Part shown: piece after piece, positions 1 to 7,284 of the stretch
Layout of the letters: each line of letters opens with the position of its first letter
Position numbering within the stretch: the stretch's first letter is position 1
Assembly: GCF_019880305.1 (NCBI RefSeq)
Contig: NZ_CP082301.1
Location: 7,998,001 to 8,062,000 of the forward strand
DNA from: Streptomyces decoyicus
GTDB taxonomy: Bacteria; Actinomycetota; Actinomycetes; Streptomycetales; Streptomycetaceae
Reading direction: 5' to 3'
DNA length: 64,000 nucleotides
Notes under the pieces: generated by a model
What the model saw: the letters and a program-made list of their open reading frames with translations, nothing else
Database searches by the model: none
What the model was told of the DNA's origin: nothing
Program-made: the position numbers and the translations under genes

Positions 1-1
1 G

Positions 2-274
2 ACCGGCACGGTCCAAGGGGTGATCTGCAACAACCGCCTCGGCCATATCCACTACAAGTCGCCGGTGCTCCTGTCGGGTCACGGCTGCATCAACGGGCCG
101 GTGAACAGCGGCAACAGCCTGCACAGCGGTAACTTCGTCAACCACGGGAACCCGAATAACAGCGGTAATCTCGCCAACACCAACGGGTCCACCAACAGCG
201 CCGACTCCGTCTCGGGCGCCTCGACGGGCAGCGACAACAACATTCAGCACGTCCTCGGAGTGCTCTTCCACTGA
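2..274 (+). CDS. Small Asn/Gly-rich secreted-type protein, 5'-truncated by window edge
   Basis: The frame is open from base 2, so the start and any signal peptide lie outside the window; an internal GTG at 20 is probably not the true start. The visible 90 residues are rich in Asn, Gly and Ser, with one Cys in a GCINGPVNSGN motif followed by NNSG, NTNG and TNS blocks, and end LGVLFH. The same motif order occurs in the convergent gene at 423-800, so the two are paralogues. I do not recognise a named family; low-complexity Asn/Gly/Ser composition suggests an extracellular or surface protein. Confidence 0.6.
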   Translation, partial: TGTVQGVICNNRLGHIHYKSPVLLSGHGCINGPVNSGNSLHSGNFVNHGNPNNSGNLANTNGSTNSADSVSGASTGSDNNIQHVLGVLFH

Positions 275-370
275 TCCGGCTACAGCGCTTGACGGATACG
301 TCGAGCTCGCGCACCGTCACACGATCGCGCGGCGAGACCGCCGGGCGATCGCCGTTTCCGGCCCCGCAAG

Positions 371-409
371 CGAAAGAACGGCCCCCGGAAGCCGGGGGCC
401 GTTCTTTCG
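371..409. terminator. Bidirectional hairpin between convergent paralogues
   Basis: A perfect inverted repeat with about 18 bp arms and a 3-nt loop sits between the stop codons of the two convergent small secreted-protein genes. The outer arm is GAAAGAAC on one side and GTTCTTTC on the other, giving A/T-rich flanks on both strands, as expected for a terminator shared by both genes. Confidence 0.85.
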
Positions 410-422
410 GATCAGCGTGGGG

Positions 423-800
423 TCACGAAGCCTTCTGCGTGTTGCCGCCGCCGAGGGCCTGCGCGTTATTGCTGCTCTTCGTCGTCGGGCCGGATGTCTC
501 GTCCTTCGAGTTGGTGTTTCCGTTGGTGTTGGTCGGGCTGCCGCTGTTGTTGATGCTGCCGCCGGAGATGCGAACGTCCTGTCCCCTGGCGTTTCCGCTT
601 CTCAGCGGCCCGTTGACGCAGAATCTGGCTCTCGGTCCGCAGCGGAACGAGGCGTTGATCCTGGAGACGGTATCGCTGTTCGTGATCCTGTCCCCGCCGG
701 ATGAACCGGCCCAGGCCACCGAGGGTGCGACCCCGCCGGCGGCCAGGAGCAGACCGCAAGCTCCTGTAATCACAACGTTGATGCGTGCCATGTTCTTCAC
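423..800 (-). CDS. Small secreted Asn/Gly-rich protein with signal peptide
   Basis: About 125 residues. The GTG start at 800 is preferred because AGGAG lies 6 nt upstream; the ATG at 791 is too far from it. A signal peptide is visible (MARINVV, hydrophobic ITGACGLLLAAGG, then a PSVAWA-G cleavage site). The mature part has FRCGPRARFCVNGPLRSGN and then INNSG, NTNGNTNS and SSNN blocks matching the protein encoded at 2-274. The Cys pair could form a disulfide. It is convergent to its paralogue and shares the 371-409 terminator. Function is unknown; secretion is supported by sequence, a surface or matrix role is inference. Confidence 0.75.
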   Translation of the reverse strand: MKNMARINVVITGACGLLLAAGGVAPSVAWAGSSGGDRITNSDTVSRINASFRCGPRARFCVNGPLRSGNARGQDVRISGGSINNSGSPTNTNGNTNSKDETSGPTTKSSNNAQALGGGNTQKAS

Positions 801-943
801 AGTGTGCTCCTGCACCTCATGGTTGGTCCCCGGGATGTTGCTATCCCGGATGCCCGCATCCACCAAGCAGGAGCAACGGCCCGTCCCGCGTATTCACCTG
901 TCCGACGAGGGGATTCACCGGGACGGCCGTCGACCGCACACCC

Positions 944-1819
944 CTATGCGCGTCCGGCGAGCGCTTCGGCGAGGGCGAGGATCCTGCGGGCGTCCTCGAC
1001 ATGCAGGTTCTCGATCAGCCTGCCGTCGACGGTGACGACCCCGCGTCCCTCGCGGGTGGCCTCGTCGAACGCGTCGATGATCTTCCGCGAGCGGGCGATC
1101 TGTTCCGTCGACGGGGCGAACACCCGGTTGCAGGGTTCGACCTGCGACGGATGGATGAGCGTCTTCCCGTCGAAGCCGAACTGCCGCCCCTGGACGCACT
1201 CGGCCTCGAACCCCTCGGGGTTCTTCACGTCGTTGTAGACACCGTCCAGGATCACCTTGCCGGACTCACGGGCCGCCAGCAGCGCCAGCGACAGCCCGGT
1301 CAGCAGCGGGGCCCGGCCGGGGACGTGCTCGGCGTGCAGTTCCTTCGCCAGGTCGTTGGTGCCCATCACCAGCACCGTGAGCCGCTCGCCGGCGGCGGCC
1401 ACCGCGCGGGCGTCCAGCATCGCGCGCGGCGTCTCGACCATGGCCCACACGGCCGTATGGTCCGGAGCGCCGGCGGCCTCGAGGGCCCGCTCGACGTCCC
1501 GTACGGTCTCGGCGGAGTCCACCTTGGGCACCACCACGGCGTCCGGACCGGCCTCGGCGGCGGCCCGGAGGTCGTCGGCGTGCCACTCGGTGCCCGGCCC
1601 GTTGACCCGGATCGTCACCTCGCGGTAGCCGTACTCGCCCGAGGCCGCGGCGGCCGCGACCCGCATACGGGCCTCGGCCTTGGCCTCGGGGGCGACGGCG
1701 TCCTCCAGGTCGAGGATGAGCGCGTCGGCGGGCAGGGACTTGGCCTTCTCCAGGGCGCGTTCGTTGGCACCGGGCATGTAGAGCACGGAGCGGCGCGGCC
1801 GCAGGATCGCGTCGGACAC
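944..1819 (-). CDS. CoA ester lyase, HpcH/HpaI aldolase / citrate lyase beta family
   Basis: 291 residues, close to the usual size of CitE-like lyases and malyl-CoA thioesterases. The GTG start has GGAG 8 nt upstream. The N-terminus RRSVLYMPGANERALEKA and the metal-binding LILDLEDAV are typical of the family; VPKVDS, AMVETPRAMLDA and a late LIHPSQVEP motif follow. The enzyme should act on a (methyl)malyl-CoA- or citramalyl-CoA-like thioester. It lies 5 nt downstream of a second, divergent family member (1825-2886). Such pairs occur in the ethylmalonyl-CoA and methylaspartate pathways, where one cleaves and the other hydrolyses malyl-CoA. The exact substrate cannot be read from sequence. Confidence 0.8.
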   Translation of the reverse strand: MSDAILRPRRSVLYMPGANERALEKAKSLPADALILDLEDAVAPEAKAEARMRVAAAAASGEYGYREVTIRVNGPGTEWHADDLRAAAEAGPDAVVVPKVDSAETVRDVERALEAAGAPDHTAVWAMVETPRAMLDARAVAAAGERLTVLVMGTNDLAKELHAEHVPGRAPLLTGLSLALLAARESGKVILDGVYNDVKNPEGFEAECVQGRQFGFDGKTLIHPSQVEPCNRVFAPSTEQIARSRKIIDAFDEATREGRGVVTVDGRLIENLHVEDARRILALAEALAGRA

Positions 1820-1824
1820 GGTAC

Positions 1825-2886
1825 TTACTCCTTTTCGGCCGCGGCGTAGGCGTCGCGCAGCTCGGGGTCGCGGGCGGCGAGGGCGGCGGCGAGTCCGGCG
1901 ACCACCTGGCACTGCTTGTAGGTGGCGTCGTCCTGCATCTTGCCGTCGATCATCACCGCGCCGGTGCCGTCCCCCATCGCCTCGATGACCCGGCGGGCCC
2001 AGGCGACGTCGGCGGGAGCGGGCGAGAAGACCTTCTTGGCGATGGCGATCTGCACCGGGTGCAGGCTCCACGCGCCGACGCAGCCGAGCAGGAAGGCGTT
2101 GCGGAACTGGTCCTCGCAGGCGGTGGTGTCCTTGATGTCGCCGAACGGCCCGTAGTACGGCAGGATGCCGTGCGCCGCACAGGCGTCGACCATGCGCGCG
2201 AGGGTGTAGTGCCACAGGTCCTGCTGGAAGGTGGCCCGCGGCGCGGCGCCGTCCGCGCCGTGCGGGTCCTCCCGGACCAGGTATCCGGGGTGGCCCCCGC
2301 CCACCCGGGTGGTCTTCATCCGGCGGCTGGCGGCGAGGTCGGCGGGGCCGAGCGAGATGCCCTGCATCCGGGGGCTGGCGCCGGCGATCTCCTCGACGTT
2401 GGCGACGCCGGTGGCCGTCTCCAGGATGGCGTGCACCAGGATCGGCCGCCGGACCTGCGCCTTCGCCTCCAGCTGGGCCAGCAGCCGGTCGACGTAGTGG
2501 ATGTCCTCGGCGCCCTCGACCTTGGGCAGCATGATGACGTCCAGTTTGTCGCCGATCTCGCTGACGAGCGTCACCAGGTCGTCCAACGCCCAGGGGGAGT
2601 CGAGGCTGTTGACCCGGGTCCACAACTGCGTGTCGCCGAAGTCCGTGGCCTTGGCGATCTTCACCAGGCCCGACCTGGCCGCTTCCTTGCGGTCGGCGGC
2701 GACCGCGTCCTCCAGATTGCCGAGCAGCACGTCCACGGTGGGCGCGATGGACGGCACCTTCGCGGCCATCTTCTCGTTGCCCGGGTCAAAGAAGTGGATC
2801 ATCCGGGACGGCCGGAACGGTACCTCGCGTACCGGTGTCGGCGCCCCGACGGCCAGCGGGCGGAAGAAGTCCTTCGGAGAGCGCAT
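1825..2886 (-). CDS. L-malyl-CoA / beta-methylmalyl-CoA lyase-like protein
   Basis: 353 residues with ATG at 2886 and AGGGAG 6 nt upstream. It belongs to the longer Mcl1-like branch: MIHFFDPGNEKMAAKVPSI near the N-terminus, LLGNLEDAVAADRKEAAR (acidic metal site), LWTRVNSLDSPWALDDL, MLPKVEGAEDIHYVDRL, HAILETATGV and SLGPADLAASR. Known Mcl1 enzymes reversibly cleave malyl-CoA to glyoxylate plus acetyl-CoA, or methylmalyl-CoA to glyoxylate plus propionyl-CoA. First gene of a two-gene operon with the shorter lyase. No crotonyl-CoA carboxylase or mutase genes of that pathway are adjacent here. Family assignment is firm; pathway is inferred. Confidence 0.82.
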   Translation of the reverse strand: MRSPKDFFRPLAVGAPTPVREVPFRPSRMIHFFDPGNEKMAAKVPSIAPTVDVLLGNLEDAVAADRKEAARSGLVKIAKATDFGDTQLWTRVNSLDSPWALDDLVTLVSEIGDKLDVIMLPKVEGAEDIHYVDRLLAQLEAKAQVRRPILVHAILETATGVANVEEIAGASPRMQGISLGPADLAASRRMKTTRVGGGHPGYLVREDPHGADGAAPRATFQQDLWHYTLARMVDACAAHGILPYYGPFGDIKDTTACEDQFRNAFLLGCVGAWSLHPVQIAIAKKVFSPAPADVAWARRVIEAMGDGTGAVMIDGKMQDDATYKQCQVVAGLAAALAARDPELRDAYAAAEKE

Positions 2887-3065
2887 GCAGTCTCCCTGGT
2901 CGGCTCGGAGGGCGGGCTGCCGCCGGGTGCCCGGCGGCGCCATTCGCGCCTCACTCTAGGCCCGCACGGCGAGAAAGCTACTGGCCAGTATGTGTGCCGT
3001 TGATCACCGTGCCGCAGCGGTCGGCGCCGGCCGCCGCTACTGGTTCCCGCCCGCCCGCGGCCCGC

Positions 3066-4364
3066 TCAGGCCCCCAGGCAGTCGACGAACCGCACCCGGT
3101 CACCCGCACCCTTGATGAAGTCCTGCTGGGAGTGGTTGCGCAGGCGGCACATGTCGTAACGGGCCCGGGGACCGGATCCCCCGTCCGGCTCGTACGCGTG
3201 CTGCCCGGACAGCTGGCACGAGTTGTAGCGCACGAGCGGGCCCTGGGCCCCGATGCGGTAGCGGTGCGGGCTGCTCTCCTCCGCGAAGGACTTGAACGCG
3301 TTCGCGGTGTCGTCGCAGTCGTTGAAGTGCACCGTGCCGCTGTCCCAGGCACAGTCGATCACGACGGTGTCCGGGTCGCGCACCTCGAAGCGGATGTCCT
3401 CGGCGTGGAAGCGCTGTACGGAGTCGTGGTGCGGGCCCCGCGGAAAGCGGAAGAAGGTGCTGGTGCGCCCGTAGTCGCCGGAGTCCTCGGGGCGGCGGCC
3501 GGTGACGATGTAGGAACCACCGCGGCAGGTGATGGAACCGCCGTAGGGGAACTCCAGGAAGTTGCCCCAGGCGTACTCGACCTTCATGTCGTTGAACCAG
3601 TAGTTGAGGAACTGGTCCTGCTGCGGGTGGCTCAGTGACTTTTGTGACAGGCCGGAGTACAGGAACGCCTTGCGGTAGGCGCCGCCCACCCGGCAGGCGT
3701 CCCAGCGCATCTCCGAGTTGGTGTTGCTGCCGTCGAGAGCGACTCCGTAGGTCCACTCGCCGGTCCACTCGCATTCGGTGAAGCGGTAGTCCTGTGCCTG
3801 GCCGGTCGAGTAGGAGTAGAAGAACGAGGCGCCGGGGGTGGCGGCGGCGAAGCCGATCTGCTCGAACATCACATTCGCCCAGCTGTCCTCGTTGCGGCAC
3901 AGATAGGCGTTCTCGGCCTTGTGCGGGGCGAAGAGCAGCTGGGTCATGCGCTTGCCGGCGCCGCGGAACCGTAAGCCGTTGGCCTTGAGCTTTCCTCCCT
4001 GGGCGTTGAGCAGCGCGTTGGGCGCGCGGATGAGGTACGTGCCGGCCGGTATGTCGATCACGGTCCGGCCGACGTGGTCCCACACCCGGCCGGCGGCGTA
4101 GGAGTAGGCGCGGGCGAACGCCCGGCTGTCGTCGGTGCGTCCGTCGCCCTTGGCGCCGAAGTCCGCCACCACGTCGATGACGTCCTTGCCCTTGGGCTTG
4201 TGGCCGGTGACCACGGGGGCCTTGGCGTCGTCGGAGGACTGCCGGGAGGCAGGGGACGGCTGGGAGTCGCACCCGGTGAGGGCGGCGGCCAGCGCGGCGG
4301 CCGTGCCCGCCAGCATCGTCCGGCGGGTGGCGTCACCGGTTGACGGGGAGGTTCTGCCTGCCAT
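3066..4364 (-). CDS. Tat-type lipoprotein with pectate-lyase-like beta-helix fold
   Basis: 432 residues, ATG with AAGGAG 8 nt upstream. The N-terminus carries a twin-arginine motif (TRRTMLAG), a hydrophobic Ala-rich stretch and a lipobox LTGC, so the mature protein is probably lipid-anchored outside the membrane. Residues about 65-75 read DFGAKGDGRTDDSRAF, the signature of the pectate lyase 3/GH28-like superfamily, followed by right-handed beta-helix sequence with ten or more Cys. It lies at the edge of the exopolysaccharide locus, divergent from a CDP-alcohol phosphotransferase, so it may trim or bind the polymer. No catalytic residues can be assigned with confidence. Confidence 0.72.
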   Translation of the reverse strand: MAGRTSPSTGDATRRTMLAGTAAALAAALTGCDSQPSPASRQSSDDAKAPVVTGHKPKGKDVIDVVADFGAKGDGRTDDSRAFARAYSYAAGRVWDHVGRTVIDIPAGTYLIRAPNALLNAQGGKLKANGLRFRGAGKRMTQLLFAPHKAENAYLCRNEDSWANVMFEQIGFAAATPGASFFYSYSTGQAQDYRFTECEWTGEWTYGVALDGSNTNSEMRWDACRVGGAYRKAFLYSGLSQKSLSHPQQDQFLNYWFNDMKVEYAWGNFLEFPYGGSITCRGGSYIVTGRRPEDSGDYGRTSTFFRFPRGPHHDSVQRFHAEDIRFEVRDPDTVVIDCAWDSGTVHFNDCDDTANAFKSFAEESSPHRYRIGAQGPLVRYNSCQLSGQHAYEPDGGSGPRARYDMCRLRNHSQQDFIKGAGDRVRFVDCLGA

Positions 4365-4405
4365 GATGTTGCTCCTTCGGGGGGTCCATTCATCAGGTGG
4401 GGGAC

Positions 4406-5134
4406 ATGAGCCAGTTCGGGTATGCGATCGGACAGCTGTCGACGGCCCAGAAATCAGCGAAGGGGGTGTCCCTCTACTCGCGCTATGTGAACCGGCCGGC
4501 CGGACGGGTGTTGGCTGCCGCGGGCTACACCCTCAAATTGACGCCCAATCAAGTCACCATGATCAGTGCGGTGTTCACCTTCGTCGGCGTGGTCATGATT
4601 GCGACGCTGCGCCCCTCGCCCGCTGTGGCGGCCGGGATATTCGCGGCCCTGGTATTCGGCTTCGCCCTCGACTCCGCCGACGGGCAGCTCGCCCGGCTGA
4701 CCGGAAACGGCAGCGCCGCGGGGGAGTGGCTGGACCATGTGGTCGACTGCGCGAAGATGCTGGCCCTCCACATGGCCGTGCTTCTCTCGTTCTACCGCCA
4801 CTTCGGCTTCTCCGACCCTCGCTATCTGCTGATTCCCGTCGCGTTCCAGTTCGCCGCGGTGATGGTCTTCTTCGGCGGCATCCTCACCGAACAACTCAAA
4901 CGCGCCGACCGGCTGAAGAGCGGCGTCGGCCCCGCGCCCGCGGCACCGGCTTCCACGCTGCGCTCCGTCGCGCTGCTTCCCGTCGACTACGGGGTGTTCT
5001 GCGCGATATTCCTGTCGTTCGGCAGCCGGGAGGTGTTCATGGTGCTGTACTGCGCTCTGTTCGCCGCCCATGTCCTCTTCATGGTGGCCTTCCTGGTCAA
5101 GTGGTACCGCGAATTGTCCGCCCCCGGCGGCTGA
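4406..5134 (+). CDS. CDP-alcohol phosphatidyltransferase family membrane protein
   Basis: 242 residues from ATG 4406, preceded by GGTGGGGG; a GTG at 4397 is an alternative. The family motif D-x2-DG-x2-AR-x8-G-x3-D-x3-D is intact as DSADGQLARLTGN, then G, then EWLDHVVD, at about residues 92-117. About six hydrophobic segments follow. These integral membrane enzymes transfer a phospho-alcohol from a CDP-alcohol donor to an acceptor. A cytidylyltransferase is convergent just downstream (5201-5635), so the two may make and use one CDP-alcohol, perhaps to decorate the exopolysaccharide or make a lipid head group. Substrate unknown. Confidence 0.85.
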   Translation: MSQFGYAIGQLSTAQKSAKGVSLYSRYVNRPAGRVLAAAGYTLKLTPNQVTMISAVFTFVGVVMIATLRPSPAVAAGIFAALVFGFALDSADGQLARLTGNGSAAGEWLDHVVDCAKMLALHMAVLLSFYRHFGFSDPRYLLIPVAFQFAAVMVFFGGILTEQLKRADRLKSGVGPAPAAPASTLRSVALLPVDYGVFCAIFLSFGSREVFMVLYCALFAAHVLFMVAFLVKWYRELSAPGG

Positions 5135-5165
5135 CGGGCCGGGGACGGACAATTCACCAGGGCGA

Positions 5166-5191
5166 GCGGCCCGGACAGGGCACCGGGCCGC
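5166..5191. terminator. Hairpin between convergent phosphotransferase and cytidylyltransferase genes
   Basis: GCGGCCCGG and CCGGGCCGC form a 9-bp stem with an 8-nt loop in the 66-nt gap between the convergent stop codons. There is no clear U-tract, as is common in high-GC actinobacteria. Confidence 0.55.
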
Positions 5192-5200
5192 CGCAACCGG

Positions 5201-5635
5201 TCACGCGGAATTCGCGAGCCCGTCGAGCACCTTGCGCAACAAGGAGCTGGAGGTGTGCACGGTGTAGGGGAAATAGATCACATCGACCCCGACCGTCGCG
5301 AAATCCCGTTCGAGCTTGTCGCCCTTGCTCGTCCCCCGCCAGTCGTCGCCCTTGAAAATGACGTCGAACCGCACCTGCTGCCAGGTCTCCAATTTGTCGG
5401 GCACCGTCTCGACGAACGCCGCGTCCACGAACCGGACACTGCGGACGATCTCCAGCCGCTCGGTGAGCGGAATAACCGGTGCCTTCCCCTTGGCCTGCGT
5501 GGCCATTTCGTCCGACACCACACCCGCCACCAGATAGTCGCACTGGCTCTTGGCGTGCCGGAGAATGTTCAGGTGCCCGACGTGGAAAAGATCGTAGACC
5601 CCGGGCGCATAACCTACTCGGTGTGTCTGTGTCAT
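5201..5635 (-). CDS. Glycerol-3-phosphate cytidylyltransferase-like nucleotidyltransferase
   Basis: 144 residues, about the size of TagD-type enzymes. The signature HxGH is present in GVYDLFHVGHLNILRHA, and FKGDDWRGTSKGDKLE resembles the late nucleotide-binding segment of the family. The reaction is CTP (or ATP) plus phospho-alcohol to a nucleotide-alcohol. The only CDP-alcohol-using enzyme nearby is convergent at 4406-5134, which makes CDP-glycerol or a similar donor plausible. It is followed 22 nt upstream by the end of the secreted propeller gene, in the same direction. The alcohol specificity cannot be told from sequence. Confidence 0.82.
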   Translation of the reverse strand: MTQTHRVGYAPGVYDLFHVGHLNILRHAKSQCDYLVAGVVSDEMATQAKGKAPVIPLTERLEIVRSVRFVDAAFVETVPDKLETWQQVRFDVIFKGDDWRGTSKGDKLERDFATVGVDVIYFPYTVHTSSSLLRKVLDGLANSA

Positions 5636-5657
5636 GTACCCCCCACTCGCCCTGCGG

Positions 5658-7196
5658 TCAGTTTCTGGCGGTCACATAGACCGGGCCGTTGCGCCCCGAG
5701 ACATTGGTGCCGTCGGTGACCTCGATCGAGTAACGGTGCTGGGACCCGGGCTCCACGGTGTCCGTGAAGCTCATGTCGGGCCGGCTCCAGTAGCGCGAGT
5801 CCTGGTCGAGCGAGGTCAGATAGGTGCCGTCGCGGTAGATCTTGTAGGTCAGGACGCCGTCGTCCCGGTCCCACGAGGCCTTCCAGTTCAGCGTGATCTT
5901 GCCCCGGGACCTGCTCGCGCCGCTGAGCAGCGGCACCTGCGGCGCCCCGGTGTCCGGACCCGCGGCGAACCGGGTGAGGCCCTGCTGCGGCGCGTCATTG
6001 ACGGTGGTGAACTCGCCCCCCGCCCACAGGATGCCGTCCGCCGCGGTCAGCGCCCGCGGGCCGATCTGCTCGCCGATCCCGTCGTTGGTGTCCGGGAACC
6101 ACGGCAGGATGGTCTTGTCGGAGATCGACTGCGCCAGGAAGTGCTGGCGGTTGTTGATGTCCGTGAAGCCGCCCGGGGTGTTGGAGCAGTCGTGGGCGTG
6201 CGAACCGCTGTAGAGCACGCCCTTGTACGGCAGCACCGCCTGGGTGGCGCCCAGGCAGGTGTCCTTCCACAGCTGCGCGCCGTCGGCCAGCCGCCCGGCC
6301 GCCCGGCCGTCGAAGACCCCGCCGCCGGTGCCCTCGGCGCCCAGGTAGAAGTTGGTGCCGTCGTTGACGAGCGTCTTGACGGCGGACCGGTTGGGGATCC
6401 AGCCGGTGAAGGAGTTGACGACCTTGCCGGTGGTCGCGTCCAGCCCGGCCAGCGCGTGCACGCCGAACAGGCTCCCGTTCACCGAGGTGAACCGGCCGCC
6501 GATGATGACCTTGTTGAGCTGGGGCGCGACCGTGATGGCGTTGACCCCCGGTGTGGGGTCGTTGCCGATCGAGGAGCCACGGATCGTCGCCTTGAACGGC
6601 AACAGCGTGCTGTCGGGCCGCAGTGCGGCGATCCGCTCGCGGGTCTGGCCCTGGACGGTGGCGAACCCGCCGCCGATGTAGACGGTGTCGTCGGTGACGT
6701 CGATGGCCCGTACGGTCGAGCTGACCGTCGGCTTCCAGTCCGCGCCGATCGTGCAGTCGGCGGTGTCGAGGGCGGCCGTGTTGGACCGCCCCACGGTGCC
6801 GGCCTTCCCGAACGAGCCCCCGATGTAGATCACCGAGCCGTCGGGCGAGGCCTTCATGGCCCGGATGGTGCCCGTGCCGCCGGTGAACGCCGGGGCGCAC
6901 GGCAGCGGTTCACCGGTCTTGGCGTCGAAGGCCGCGAAATTCGTGCGGGCGACCTCACCGGTGCCCGGGGCGGCGCCCGGCGGCCGGATGTGGCTGAACG
7001 TGCCTCCTACGTACACGATGCCCTTGGCGTAGGCCATGGCCCACACGATGCCGTCGGTCTGCCAGGTGCTCAGCGGATCGGCGGTCAGTGTGGTTTCGCC
7101 GGTGGCCTGAGCGGGACCGGCGGAAAGTGCCGTTGCTGCGGTACCCAGTACCGCGGCCGCGAGCAAGAGATGGACGGGTCTGCTTCTTTGGCGCAC
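5658..7196 (-). CDS. Secreted beta-propeller protein with C-terminal fibronectin type III domain
   Basis: 512 residues from the GTG at 7196, chosen because it directly precedes a signal peptide (VRQRSRP, hydrophobic LLLAAAVLG, AQA-T cleavage) and has GGGGGG upstream. The body contains repeated blade-like units (YVGGTFSHI, YIGGSFGKAG, YIGGGFATVQGQ, IIGGRFTSVNG, WAGGEFTTVND) like delta-60/propeller repeats, then a single FN3-like module from about residue 420 (LNWKASWDRDDGVLTYKIYRDG). It probably binds carbohydrate or cell wall outside the cell. It lies between the cytidylyltransferase and the flippase, in the polysaccharide locus orientation. Confidence 0.75.
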   Translation of the reverse strand: MRQRSRPVHLLLAAAVLGTAATALSAGPAQATGETTLTADPLSTWQTDGIVWAMAYAKGIVYVGGTFSHIRPPGAAPGTGEVARTNFAAFDAKTGEPLPCAPAFTGGTGTIRAMKASPDGSVIYIGGSFGKAGTVGRSNTAALDTADCTIGADWKPTVSSTVRAIDVTDDTVYIGGGFATVQGQTRERIAALRPDSTLLPFKATIRGSSIGNDPTPGVNAITVAPQLNKVIIGGRFTSVNGSLFGVHALAGLDATTGKVVNSFTGWIPNRSAVKTLVNDGTNFYLGAEGTGGGVFDGRAAGRLADGAQLWKDTCLGATQAVLPYKGVLYSGSHAHDCSNTPGGFTDINNRQHFLAQSISDKTILPWFPDTNDGIGEQIGPRALTAADGILWAGGEFTTVNDAPQQGLTRFAAGPDTGAPQVPLLSGASRSRGKITLNWKASWDRDDGVLTYKIYRDGTYLTSLDQDSRYWSRPDMSFTDTVEPGSQHRYSIEVTDGTNVSGRNGPVYVTARN

Positions 7197-7284
7197 AGGT
7201 CCCCCCTGGAAGCATGGCGCGATGGGAATTGTCAGGATAGGAAGCGGGAACGAGACGAGTTCTGTGCGGAAATGAGCCCAGTGT

